Assembly (NCBI RefSeq): GCF_018873765.1
Contig: NC_057922.1
Location: forward strand, 39,142,321-39,206,320
Reading direction: 5' to 3'
Length of the DNA: 64,000 nucleotides
DNA from: Telopea speciosissima
Lineage: Eukaryota > Streptophyta > Magnoliopsida > Proteales > Proteaceae
Position numbers and translations under genes: made by a program. Each line of letters begins with the position of its first letter. Positions within the stretch are counted from its first letter, which is position 1. Below the pieces are notes generated by a model. That model was given only the letters and a program-made list of their open reading frames with translations, did not search any database and was not told where the DNA came from. Of this stretch, positions 45,821 to 56,483 are shown one piece after another.

Positions 45821-47740
45821 GGGTAAAGTACACGTACCCCCCTAGAATGCACCCAATATTCCTCGTACCCCCCTAAGTGGCTCAATATTCCACGTACCAC
45901 CCCTGCTTTACATTCCAAATGCCATTTAAGTCCACACCAGGTATTAAATGCTATAAAATGACCAAACAACCCTTTCTTCTATCTTTTCTAAAATTTGAAA
46001 AGACCTAATTGCCCTGACCTATTTGCTAAAATTTAAAAAGACCAAAATACCCTCATCTTCCCCAAATCATCTTCTTTTACATACCCACCACCACCACCAC
46101 CACCACCACCGCCACCCACCATTAACACCATCACCATCCCACCGTGAAGCCCCACCTCACTATCTCTCCTCCCCTCCTCTACTTCCTCCACCTCTTGTAG
46201 CCGCTCATCACTCCAAGTTGCAGCATCTCTGTCCAACTCCTTTCTCTATCTGAAATTTTCTGAAGGTGGTGGGGTCTTCTCCAAAAAGCAGAGATTTTTA
46301 CAGGAGATTTTGATTCAAATTGGTTTGCGAGTTGCAATTGCAGTGGTAGATGAGTAGATCAGCACACGGCACGCCTCACGGGGATATCGAGGAAGCCTAC
46401 CTGAAACAAACTGAGTTTTATATTTAAATTTTTGAAATGGTAATCTTTGTTTCCTTAATCAAGATTCTTTACAATGCGTTTCCCGATTTTCCTCATTTTT
46501 ACCCAGAAAGAGCAAATCAAACACGAATACACGAGGGGTTTTGATATGTGGGGTAGTTCTTTTTCCGGTCGAAAATCAAAACCTAGAGCGTTAGTGATGT
46601 CCTCAGAGCTCCACCCTGCTTTTCTCAAAGAGTCGGAGAATCGGTCTGCCTTGAGTAGTAGAGCATCCAAGATTGCTTGATTATCTAACAAAATCACCTC
46701 CCTTTCGAAAAAACTAGATGCTGATACCTGTACAATTTCCGCTACATCTGTTTCATTCCAACTACCTTCCCTCAGGATCGTTCCGATCCGCTCTAAATAC
46801 ACTTCAACCCATTTCGACAATTTTCGCTGAAATGTTGGCCGAGGAATCTCAAAGTATTGATCGGAAGATAAAGAAGACGACAGAGATGACGAATTCCTCC
46901 ACCTTCTATCGATGGCTGCGCATCACTCCAGAACTCAACCCATCTGGGTGTTTTGCTCCCTGCGGCGCCACCGGAATCTAAGCTTATGCGGGAGTAATTA
47001 GATGAAAATGATAACGAAACTGTTGTCTTCTCACTGACCGAGCGCTGCTTTTGGAGGACGCATGGATCGTTGTCTCATCGGAGCAGAGACTCCCGTTCGA
47101 AGAAATCGGATAAATCCAATCCGCAACAGAATACTCGATTCTCGTCGACGGAGAAGATAAGGTTTCCAGCCAAAGAGGGGTTGCAAGGGATGTAGCAGTG
47201 GTTGAAGAGAGGGATCAAGATGGGTGCCTTCTTTAGTGCATTTCGAGCTACGCGCAGAGCCTTCTCAGGGTCAGATGGCCGTGGGCCCCAAGACTTGGGC
47301 CATAGAGCGTTGCGTGCAATCTGAAAAGAAATTGCAGTGATTGGAACATCAAGACAGGCGTGGAGACGGAGGCGTGAAAATGGGGCTTCACGGTGGTGAT
47401 GGTGTTAATGGTGGGTGGTGGTGGTGGTGATGGTGGTGGTGGTGGTATTGGGTAGGTAAAAGAAGATAATGATTTGGGGAAGATAAGGGCATTTTGGTAT
47501 TTTCAAATTTTAGCAAATAGATCAGGGCAATTAGGTCTTTTCAAATTTTAGAAAAGATAGAAGAAAGGGTAGTTTGGTCATTTTATAGCATTAAATACCT
47601 GGTGTGGACTTAAATGGCATTTGGGGTGTAAAGCAGGGGTGGTACGTGGAATATTGAGGGGTGGTACGTGGAATATTGAGCCGCTTAGGGGGGTACGAGG
47701 AATATTGGGTGCATTCTAGGGGGGTACGTGTACTTTACCC
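45821..47740. mobile_element. Pack-MULE with about 335-bp terminal inverted repeats
   Basis: 1,920 bp. The ends GGGTAAAGTACACGTACCCC and the inverse GGGGTACGTGTACTTTACCC are flanked by perfect 9-bp duplications TTAAAAGAA at 45812-45820 and 47741-47749. The inverted repeats run inward to about 46155 and from about 47381 (both reach the GGTGGTG/CACCACC block and GTGAAGCCCCA). The right arm has a 22-bp internal duplication (GGGGTGGTACGTGGAATATT). No transposase. The interior carries a captured plant gene fragment on the minus strand. Confidence 0.9.
46557..47320 (-). pseudogene. Captured fragment of a conserved plant gene inside the Pack-MULE
   Basis: Minus-strand reading runs from 47320 down to 46557. 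In order: IARNALWPKSWGPRPSDPE, KALRVARNALKKAP, FNHCYIPCNPSLAGNLIF, FCCGLDLSDFFERESL, KTPRWVEFWSDA, then KWVEVYLERIG, WNETDVAEIVQVSASSFFE, DALLLKADRFSDSLRKAGW and ALGFDFRPEKE. The composition looks like a real, evolutionarily conserved protein, which I cannot name. It has an in-frame TGA at 47075-47077 and a 1-nt frameshift near 46915. CTTTTCAG directly before the first codon looks like a retained splice acceptor, and coding similarity fades after PEKE, as at an intron. It is a partial genomic capture, not functional as written. Confidence 0.75.
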
Positions 47741-47813
47741 TTAAAAGAACCCCATACGCCGTTCAAGGCCATAAGACTCTAGCTAGCAAGTTATGTAGTC
47801 CAACACTCCTGAA

Positions 47814-48004
47814 TTTAAAGCTGTACTTTTCGTTTTATATCTAGGGAGGGTAATGGTGTTGCCTACTCCCTAGCTAGGATGGCCCGATCCGTTGCAAGCC
47901 GGACCGTTTGGCTATGTTCCACCCCTTGGCTGCTGAACTTATGTAATCAGGACTCCTTGGCTCCAGCTTGCCCTGCTCAATAAATTAATTTTCACAAAAA
48001 AAAA
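47814..48004 (+). mobile_element. 5'-truncated L1-type LINE with long target duplications
   Basis: About 190 bp ending in an A run (47992-48004). The coding tail reads NGVAYSLARMA, the conserved end of plant LINE RNase H (xxxADxLARxA). Flanking copies of AAGTTATGTAGTCCAACACT-type sequence at 47788-47813 and 48005-48030 (26 bp, two mismatches) mark target-primed insertion. Confidence 0.8.
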
Positions 48005-48292
48005 AAGTTATGCAGTCCAACACTGCTGAACAAATGTGAATTAAGCACAACACCTGCACCAAGTCAATGGACACATGGGATTTATACATAGGGGGTCTCA
48101 CATGGTTAAGGAAGAGACAGAGTATGTGTCCAAGGATGTGTACTATTGACAATGTGTATCATGCTATAGTGTGGGAAGGATTCAACACACCACACCAATA
48201 GCTGGGCTGTCCCAAAAAACATAACTTTCACATGGAGTCCACATATTCAAAGTAAGAAAGAAAGAATTGTAAAAAATAATAAGAGTTGGGGG

Positions 48293-48455
48293 AGTGTTCT
48301 TTGCGTAGGACGCAGGAGTCAAGCCACGCGTGGCAGCCAATGAGAGTCCGATTGGGGATTTGGGGGTGGAATTTCTGCCATTCATGGGGGGCGTGCTGGT
48401 CATCTCCACCCCCATGTATCTGGTCGTAGTCCCTGCATCCCACACAAAGAACATT
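48293..48455. mobile_element. MITE family A-related, copy 4
   Basis: Inverted ends AGTGTTCTTTGCGTAGGACGC and, reversed, AATGTTCTTTGTGTGGGATGC. The core CCAATGAGAGTCC, CATTCATGGGGGGCGTG, GGTCATCTCC resembles family A, but the termini differ, so it may be a sister subfamily. Confidence 0.6.
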
Positions 48456-48795
48456 TCTCTGAAAAATAAACTTATGTGAAAGGAAAATTACACTTTGATG
48501 TTGTTGGAAAGTTTTACCAAAAAAAAGAAACATCGGTAGGAAAATTTTCCCATCAGCTGTGAACCTAGCTCCTCTGTGGTGTGGCAGGGCATGCAACGCT
48601 TATTAAATGGTCAGGAGCACCCGAGAATGCAGCCCAACACATGGGCACTAGATGGAGCTGTGTGTCTAGGTGCTCTGGCTGTCTAATGTGCACTACACAC
48701 CCTACGGCGCTATAGAGGAGCCCCATCCATAATTTTTTCCTTACCTTTCAAATTATGAAAGTACCCTTTACTAATTACCAAAAGTCATTAATATG

Positions 48796-50240
48796 TGTTG
48801 CATCAAGAAATCGCCTAGTGGTCCTTTCAAATGCCGCAACCTGCAAAAGGACCTTAGTGACAAGGGAGAACCGGTGTGGTTCCGGCCTAGAACTCTCCGA
48901 TGCCTAAGTTAGATCTCTTTGAGCAAACAGATGAATAGTTAGAATACAAGATGGCTTAATGGGGTAGAGTACTGATGAACCCAAGTTTATCTAAGCCAAT
49001 CAGAAAGCGCCACGTGTACCGATGAACCATCCCAAGGAGATGGACCGTGATAGGCCCAGAAGAAATCCGATGCAAACATGGGCGCAACCCCCACCCTTGG
49101 GTGTGGCCTCTCCACATGGGTGCCACCTCTCCACTTGGGTGCCACCTCTCCACACTGGTGCCACCTCTCCACATGGGTGCGACCTCTCCGCATGGGTGCC
49201 ACCTCTCCACCTAGGTGCGACTTCTCCACATGGGTGTGGCCTCTCCACATGGGTGCGGCCTCTCCGCCATGGGCGCGACCTCCCTAGACTGGACCTCCGT
49301 GGATGTCGTCTCACCACGGCTGTGCTCCAACTATATCGCAGCCGACACACGCCATCTCCAGGACTCTAGGCCACCGCCTAGAGGTCACGTTGCCTAGACG
49401 GACTCAAACACTAAAAGCCTATCACCATGGGCAGAGGTCTATCCACCAAGGATCCTAACACTACCAGGACACTCCCTCCTGCAGGGAGGCGGCCAATCAA
49501 GGAGGAACCCTGCTACCCAGGGACTCTGAACAACTATGAAGGCCACTCTACTTTAATTGGGACTCTCCCCACCGCCATGCTCAACTATAAAAAGGGAGGT
49601 AAACCACCCCATAAATCTCATCTTGAATATCTTGAGTTTTATTCACTCATCTGTTTGCTCAGAGAGATCTAACGTTGGCATCAGAGAGTCCTAGGCCGGA
49701 ACCACACCAGTTCTCCATTGTCACCTTGGTTCTTTTGCAGGTTACGACACTCGAAGGAACCGCTGATGATTTCCTGACGCAACAAGTATCTTGGAATTTA
49801 TAATGGAGTGTGGCGGTGTGGAGAGTCCCAATTGGTAATGAGTAGTCCTCGTAGTAGATACGTTTTCCTTGCTGGTAGGATTTATCACTTAGTTGTTTCC
49901 TCTCCCATGGGAGATAGAGTCCCAGTAGGGAAGATGTTCTCGGTAGATAGACATGCATATGCCCATGTATGTTGGATAAGATCCTTGGTGCATGAGTCCC
50001 TCTAAGATTGTGGCTTTTGTAGATGGTTGATACCTTCAACTGGTGACTTGATGCATATCTCGACAATGACGCTGGTGGCTTGCGTGTAGTACTTGGTCTT
50101 GAACCTTGGATGACCTTGTTGGTTCTTTGTCTTCTGGGCCAATCAAGTGAGACATAAAATGGCTGAGCTTGGGGTGGTCTTCCCTCTTGTATCAGGACAC
50201 ATGGCGGCTCATGATTAGCTCGTATAATTTTGGTTTATCA
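48796..50240 (-). repeat. Outer solo LTR (Tat family), minus orientation, interrupted
   Basis: 48796-48972 and 49785-50240 together form one LTR read on the minus strand, about 628 bp without the insert. The first part is the reverse of the LTR 3' end (AGAACCGGTGTGG...CGGCCTAG, CTCCGATGCC, AGTTAGATCTC). The second part continues with GTGTGGAGAGTCCCA and ends with the reversed start (CATGGCGG ... TTTATCA). Perfect 5-bp duplications ATATG lie at 48791-48795 and 50241-50245. It lacks the GC-rich array of its relatives. Confidence 0.8.
48973..49784 (+). repeat. Inner solo LTR (Tat family), plus orientation
   Basis: 812 bp, starting TGATGAACCC and ending GACGCAACA. Flanks AGTAC (48968-48972) and AGTAT (49785-49789). 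It is homologous to the 50640-51911 LTR (AGGACTCTAGGCCACCGC, CACTCCCTCC, GGCATC-GAGAG, CCGG-ACCACACC). Its upstream half holds an 18-bp array based on CTCCACATGGGTGCCAC at about 49081-49280, in place of the AGGCGCGGCC array of the intact element. Confidence 0.85.
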
Positions 50241-50639
50241 ATATGCAACTGATGACATTTCAATTTTCTTTCACATAAAAAAAAAAGTCATTAATATGTG
50301 AAAATTTCAATTCAGGTGGGCTTTGGTGGTCTCGTCACACATTACTATATTCATTCTAAACTCAACTAATGCCTCACATTCAGAAATTGACATGTGCTTC
50401 ACAGCTTCTGTTTATAAAATTTCCTCATTAATCTTTTAAGAATTTAAAAAAATAATAAAACCAATGGCCAAATATGTCAGCCCCTATTTTATGATCTATG
50501 AAGTCGTTTTCTTTTTTTTTGGTAAAATTGTATGAAGTCGTTCATACCCTGGGAGAGTCTGATTCAATGGAAATTAATGTAGCGAATCCATTTACCAGGG
50601 GTGAAGGAAAATTTGGAATTTGGTCCAATAAACTACATT
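50241..50639. other. Short spacer before the Tat element
   Basis: Contains an A run (50277-50286) followed by AAAAGTCATTAATATG, which also occurs before the outer solo LTR (48780-48795). No gene. Confidence 0.5.
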
Positions 50640-50734
50640 TGATACATCCAATATTCACTGGGCCAATCAGCGACCGCCACGTGTCACAGGGCGACCCGCT
50701 CTAGAACCAAGGGGAACGAACCGGGGTCCCAGCA

Positions 50735-51399
50735 CCCGGGCGCGGCCTGCACCAGGCGCGGCCACATCCAGGCGCGGCCTCACCCAGGCGCGGCCTCCAC
50801 TAGGGCACGGCCTCACCTAGGCGCGGCCACACCCAGGGGCGGCCTCACCAAGGCGCAACCTCTCGCCCAGGCGCGGCCTCACCAAGGCATGGTCTCTAGC
50901 CCAGGCGCGGCCACACCCAGGCGTGACCTCACCCAGGAGCGGCCACCACCCAAGCGCGGCCACCACTCAGGCGCGGCCTCACCAAGGCGTGGCCACACCC
51001 AGGCGCGCGGCCTCACCCAGGAGCCGCCACCACTCAGGCGCGGCCTCACCTAGGGGCGGCCTCTCACCCAGGCGCGGCCACACCCAGGCGCGACCTCACC
51101 CAGGACCGGCCACCACCCAGGTGCGGCCTCACCTAGGCGCGGTCACATCCAGGCGCGGCCTCTCACCCAGGCGCGGCCACCACTCGGGCGCGGCCACCAC
51201 TTGGGCGCGGCCTCACCTAGGCCCGGCCACATCCAGGCGCGACCTCTCACCCAGGCGCAGCCACACCCAGGCGCGGCCTCACCCAGGCGCGGTCTGCACC
51301 CAGGAGCGGCCACCACTCAGGCGCGACCTCACCTAGGCGCGGCCTCTCACCCAGGGGCGGCCTCTCACCCAGGCACGGCCTGTACCCAGGCACGACATC
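50735..51399 (+). repeat. CpG-rich 16-18 bp minisatellite in the 5' LTR
   Basis: Degenerate units of AGGCGCGGCC followed by ACACCC, TCACCC, TCTCACCC or ACCACTC; about 38-40 units in 665 bp. Long open frames on both strands here (RPHPGAA-type repeats) are repeat artefacts. Confidence 0.9.
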
Positions 51400-51708
51400 G
51401 TGGAAGCAGACGTGACGTGCACGGACATCGGGGCTACTCATCTATCACCCAATCGTATCACTACAGACTCATGTCACCACCAGGACTCTAGGCCACCGCT
51501 TAGAAGTCACGTCACCCAGACGGATTCAAGCACCAATGACGTTATCATCACACTCGGGTATCTATTCAGCAAGGATCTTGATACCACTAGGACACTCCCT
51601 CCCGCGGGGAGATGATCAATCAGGATAGAGCCCCATTACACAGGGCCTCTATCCACTCAACGACACACTTGCCATCAAACTGGGACTCTCCACACTGCCA
51701 TACACTAC

Positions 51709-51716
51709 TATAAAAG
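51709..51716 (+). promoter_or_regulatory. TATA box of the Tat element LTR
   Basis: TATAAAAG in the unique part of the 5' LTR; identical box at 61614-61621 in the 3' LTR. The related solo LTR has ACTATAAAAAGGG at the same place (near 49584). Confidence 0.65.
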
Positions 51717-51914
51717 GAAAGGTACACCACCCTTAAAGGGACATCTAAACTCATACTGAATAATCACTATTCATCTATTTGCGCCAGGAGATCTAACTTT
51801 GGCATCGGAGAGCCCTAGGCCGGGACCACACCGGTTCTCTCTGTTGACCCCTTTGGTCCACTTGCAGGTGACGGCACTCGCAGGACCGCTCGACGATTTC
51901 TTAACGCAACAGAT

Positions 51915-51930
51915 TGGTGCCGTCTGTGGG
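51915..51930 (+). promoter_or_regulatory. tRNA primer-binding site of the Tat element
   Basis: TGGTGCCGTCTGTGGG begins three bases after the LTR end. TGG at its start matches the complement of the tRNA CCA end. The tRNA species was not identified. Confidence 0.65.
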
Positions 51931-52250
51931 AACGACGCTAGCCATTACAGCTACTAGCTCGCTTCCATACTCATTCAATGGCATGAAGGAAGACTACCAC
52001 CACCAACAACGGAGCAAGGAATGGATCACCACCCCTAGAGTGCTCTCGCAGAGCCAACGACCCGGACCATGTCCCTTTGGAGGAAGAGATCCCCCTTAAT
52101 GACCAATTTGTGGTCGACGAGCCCAACAATGACGAGGCCGACGATGTGGTGGTGGAGGTGACACCTGACCCCAATGCCCCAGCCACTGTGGGTCAGATCA
52201 ATGACCTGCAATGACAGATCCTCGAGGAATAATGACTCTTTCGAGACTAC

Positions 52251-53594
52251 TTGACGCAACGTGCGACTTCTCATCGTCGAAGGACTTCACCATCAGCAAG
52301 GGTGGAGTCTGTACCTCGACAAGAGCCGAACCCTAGGAGATCATCTCCCAGGGGCGTGAGATCAGAGAGACTTGCGCGACAGGCAACCCCCACTCCGCAG
52401 CGGGGGGAGCCTTCCCAGCATCCCAGGAGAACAAGAGACCTCTCGCCACGGTCAGAATGTGGGAGGACGCCAACACCCAGGGTGAGGGTGTCTAGCCCAC
52501 AGAGATCGATCCGGAGGTCTGTGTTCGATGGACGACTGGAAGGTCACATACCACGACAAAGTCGGACCTACAGAGAAGAAAGCCCCTCACCTTCACGACA
52601 GGGTTCATCACAGTGTGACCATTCCCCATCCCGCCAACACTCAAGGCGGGAGGGGACATCCAGGAGAGAGCGTGAACGGGGTCGCAGCGAACGTCCGGCC
52701 AGGCGTGGGGGCAGTCATGGGACGAGGAGCTCGATCAAAGACTCCGTGACCTGGATGAGAAGCTGGAAGGGTTGAAGAAGCAGACCAAAGGCGAGATGCA
52801 TTCCATACCTGGACAACACCCCTTCTCGGCAGAGATCATGTCAGCCACACTACCTTCCAGGTTTCGACTACCCACCTTTGAACTCTACAGTGGTACCACT
52901 GACCCTAATGACCACATCAACTACTTTAATGGCATGATGACGCTGTATGGGGGGTCGGACGTGGTCTCCTGTCGGGCATTCCCGACATCCCTTAAGGGAG
53001 CAGCCACATCATGGTTCTCTAGGCTATGACCGAGATCTATATGCTCGTTCGCAGAGCTATGCGAACAGTTTGTCACCCACTTCCAAAGCAGCGTCAAGCA
53101 GAAGAAGACCACCGTCAATCTACTGAACGTGGTACAGAACCCTGGGGAATCTCTCAGGGAATACGTTACCAGGTTCACCAAGGAGTCCCTGGAGGTTCGA
53201 GACTTGGATGACCAGACACAGCATGCAGCCCTAGCAGGAGGTATTAGGGACCTAGACTTGATCAAGGACCTGGCACGTCATGAGACCAGGACTATGAAAG
53301 AGCTCTTGGAGCGGTGCAATGAGTTTGCAAATATGGCCGAGGTACTACAAGCTAGAACAAAAATAATCGAGGCCAAGCCACAGGACAACAAGAGGTCAGC
53401 ACCTGATGACCGCAAAGAGGGTAAGAAGCCGAGGACAGAGCGTTGACAAGAGAAGAGCGACCGCCCATCTAGGAGGACAGACCGCCGCCCAGAGAGAAGT
53501 GAGAGGGCAAGCACCCCTGAGTTCACGCCACTGAACACCACCAGGTCCCAGATACTCATGCAGATCCAGGACCGTGACCTACTCCATTGGCCAT
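52251..53594 (+). pseudogene. Tat element gag, disrupted
   Basis: The upstream part (52251-52775) encodes an arginine/serine-rich region in another frame. The capsid part from about 52772 contains LPSRFRLPTFELYSGTTDP, DHINYFNGMM and FPTSLKGAATSWFSRL. After a TGA at 53027-53029 come FVTHFQSSVKQKKT, LLNVVQNPGESLREYVTRF and a MAEVLQARTKI tail, a typical retrotransposon gag domain. Further in-frame stops occur near 53444 and 53594. The frame (first base = position 53600 frame) is otherwise continuous into protease. Confidence 0.8.
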
Positions 53595-53599
53595 GACCC

Positions 53600-54796
53600 A
53601 TGCTAGCAGCGCCAGAGAAGCGAAACCCTAACAAATATTGTCTCTTCCACAAAGAGAATGGGCACGACACAGAGGAGTGCTATCAATTGAAGAGAGAGAT
53701 AGAACAACTGGTAAGAGCAGGAAGCTTGAATAAGTATGTGAAGGGGAGACGTGACAACTGCTCAGGCCAAGGAGATAGAGGTCGCGACGGAGACAGAGTG
53801 GAACCGAGACGAGAAGAAAGAAGAACAGATCGAGAGAGAGACCACCCAGAAGAGCGGAGAGATGCAACAGAACCTAGTGGCACCAAGGGACCTCCTATCC
53901 TCACCATACTTGGAGGACCAGGGCAAGAGTCCACCAGAAAAGCTAAAGCTCATGCCAGGTTCGTGGGAGTGGTAGAGAAGCCTAGTAAGATAGCCAGGAT
54001 CGAGGCGGTGATCTCCTTCTCAGATGAAGACCTGGAAGGACTAAACTTCCGGCATGAAGATGCCCTGGTAGTACAGGTGGAGGTAGCCAATCGACCTGTA
54101 CACAGGGTACTGATAGACACAGGGTCGTTTGTTGACATACTCTCCTTGGACGCCTATCGACAGTTCGGGTTCGGGGATGACCAGCTCAAACCAGAGCCCA
54201 CTTATCTCCATGGATTCTCAGGTGCCACCGCCTCCATCAGAGGTACCATAGAGCTATCCATCACCTTCGGGGTACACCCTCAACAAGTAACCATCGTGGT
54301 GAATTTCATGGTAGTCAAATCCGTGGTATCCTTCAACGGCCTCTTAGGGCGACCATCACTGATAGCCCTTAGAAGAGTCATATCGCCACTTCACCTGAAG
54401 ATGAAGTTCCCCACCGATAATGGGGTAGGCGAAGTCCGAGGAGATCAGAAGAAAGCAAGGGAGTGCTACGCCACCTTCATGAAAAAGAACAATGGCAACA
54501 CCCGTGGAATGGCACTCTGCCTAGAGAGCATGGTCAGTGACCAGAGAGATGAACTGACAGAGAGAAGGGGAAGGCTAGTGGAAGACCTCATCCCATGGCC
54601 CCTCAGCCAGGATGACCCCTCCAAGGTCGTTCAGGTCGGCTCGCTGCTAAGCAAGGAACAGAAAGAAGGGCTTGGACACCTCCTCCAAGCGAACATGGAT
54701 GTCTTCGCATGGTCGACCTTCGACATGCCAGGAATACCACGTTCCATAGCGGAACACCGACTAGATGTCGACCCCACCAGGAAGCCCGTTCAATAG
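53600..54796 (+). pseudogene. Tat element gag C-terminus and aspartic protease
   Basis: Starts with a gag knuckle-like CLFHKENGHDTEECYQLK, then a charged linker. The retropepsin follows with active site VLIDTGSFVDIL near codons 170-181 and a flap/end GLLGRPSLIALR. The RT N-terminal lead (WSTFDMPGI, EHRLDVDPTRKPVQ) follows. The frame ends at TAG 54794-54796, after which it continues unchanged into the RT. The ATG at 53600 is only the first after a stop, not a true start. Confidence 0.85.
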
Positions 54797-56060
54797 AAGC
54801 GGTGTAACTTTACCCTCGACCGACAAGCAACAATCAAGGAGGAGGTCGAGAAGTTAAGCCGATCAGGGTTCATCAGAAAGGAGAAGTTCCCAACCTGGCT
54901 CGCCAACGTGGTCATGATACCAAAGCCAAGTGGGAAGTGGAGGATGTGTGTCGACTATACCGACCTGAACAAGGCATGCCCAAAAGATGAGTACCCACTG
55001 CCCAGGATAGTCCTACTGATCGACGCCACCACCGGCCATGAGATGCTGAGTTTCATGGACGCCTACTCCGGATACACCCAGATCCTCATGTATGAGGATG
55101 ATGAGTCTTACACCACATTTCGGACGGACAAAGAGAACTACTGCTACAACGTTATGCCGTTCGGGTTAAAGAATGCAGGGGCCACCTATCAGAGGATGGT
55201 CAATAAGATGCTCGAGGAGCAGATCGGGCGCAACATGGAGGTATACGTGGATGACATGCTCATGAAAAGCATCCATGCCAACCAACACCTGACCGACCTA
55301 GAGGAGGCATTCGCAGTACTGAGGAGGAACCAGATGAAGCTAAACCCTGCAAAGTGTGCCTTCGGCGTAACGGCTGGAAAATTCCTAGGGTTCATGGTCT
55401 CAGTCCGTGGAATAGAAGCCAACCCATCCAAGATCAAGGCCATCCAAGAGATGGCACCTCCTCGAACGGTCAGGGAAGTGCAGAGGTTGAATGGAAGGGT
55501 CGCCGCCCTTTCCAGGTTCGTGTCACAATCAGGTGATATGTGCTTACCATTCTTCAAAACATTGAAGAACCTCCGAAGCCCTAAAGATTTCACATGGACG
55601 GAAGAGTGCCAGAAGGCGTTCGGAGAATTGAAGGAGTACCTAGAGAGCCCACCACTGCTTGGGCGACCAGAACCTAACGAAGAGTTACAGCTCTACCTGG
55701 CCGCCACCCCTGTCGCGGTCAGCGCACTACTGCTGAAGGAAGAAGACAAAGTCCAGAGGCCCATCTACTACATCAGCCATGTCCTGATCGATGCAGAGAC
55801 CAGGTACACTAGGATCGAGAAGGTAGCCTATGCATTGGTAACGGCAGCCAGGAAGCTACGACCATACTTCCAAGCCCATACCATCATAGTCCTCACAGAC
55901 CTACCCCTGAAGAAGATACTGCACAAGCCGGACATCTCCGGGCGATTGATAGGATGGGCGGTGGAGTTAAGTGAGCATGACATCAGGTTCCAACCCAGGA
56001 CTGCCATCAAAGGCCAAGCCTTGGCAGACTTCGTCGTTGAATGCACCTTACCAGAGACAG
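54797..56060 (+). pseudogene. Tat element reverse transcriptase and RNase H
   Basis: RT motifs in order: WRMCVDYTDLNKACPKDEYPLP, SFMDAYSGYTQI, FRTDKENYCYNVMPFGLKNAGATYQR (each read in part), the catalytic YVDDM, and GKFLGFMVSVRGIEANPSK. The gypsy-type RNase H follows, starting near LYLAATPVAVSALLL and RPIYYISHVL, then EKVAYALVTAARKLRPYF and GQALADFVVECTLPE. The gene runs straight on from protease. From about 56061 the sequence turns into A-rich DNA. Confidence 0.88.
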
Positions 56061-56302
56061 AGCCAAAAAAAAAAAGAAAAAAAAAAAAGAGAGAGAGGCC
56101 AAGTGGCTACAGCCAAGAGGCCATGGCCAAAAGACCACAACCAAGGGGCCACGGCCAAAGGGCTATGGTCGTCATCAATGGACGTCACCTATCAAAAGAG
56201 AGAGGCCAAGTGGCTACGGCCAAGAGGCCATGGCCAAAAGACCATGACCAAGAGGCCACGGCCAAAGGGCTATGGTCATCATCAATGGACGTCACCTATC
56301 AA
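56061..56302 (+). repeat. A-rich tract and 107-bp tandem duplication within pol
   Basis: An A/AG tract at 56066-56096, then two copies of a 107 bp unit (56091-56197 and 56198 to about 56302). They are built of GGCCAAGTGGCTACRGCCAA, GGCCATGGCCAAAAGACCA and ATCAATGGACGTCACCTATC. More A-rich and GTTCGAGGT-type repeated sequence continues to about 56480. It sits where Tat elements normally carry a second RNase H domain. Confidence 0.8.
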
Positions 56303-56483
56303 GAAAAAAAAAATTTATGAATGGGTGCCATCCGTCAAAGGCCACTGCCCAAAAGCAAAGAAGAAGAGAGAGAAGAAAGAAAAATAAAAAGGGGGTCTTT
56401 GGCCATGGCCAAGGACCATGATCGACAAACCATGGTAGAAGTTCGAGGTTTGAGGTTCGAGGTCCGAGGTCAGGAAGTTCGAG

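Larger units (their letters stand above)
50640..51911 (+). repeat. 5' LTR of the Tat element
   Basis: 1,272 bp: 95 bp unique start, a GC-rich minisatellite at 50735-51399, and a 512 bp unique end. The promoter box ACTATAAAAGG is at about 51707-51717, followed by about 190 bp to the LTR end. Confidence 0.92.

Noticed and set aside
48956-49369. Frames rich in GEVAPMWRG or HLSTWVPP repeats
   Set aside because: Products of the 18-bp array in the inner solo LTR, open on both strands.
50923-51491. Long plus- and minus-strand frames with RPHPGAA/RLGERP-type peptides (also 60510-61346)
   Set aside because: They are translations of the GC-rich LTR minisatellite; open in several frames at once and without independent coding evidence.
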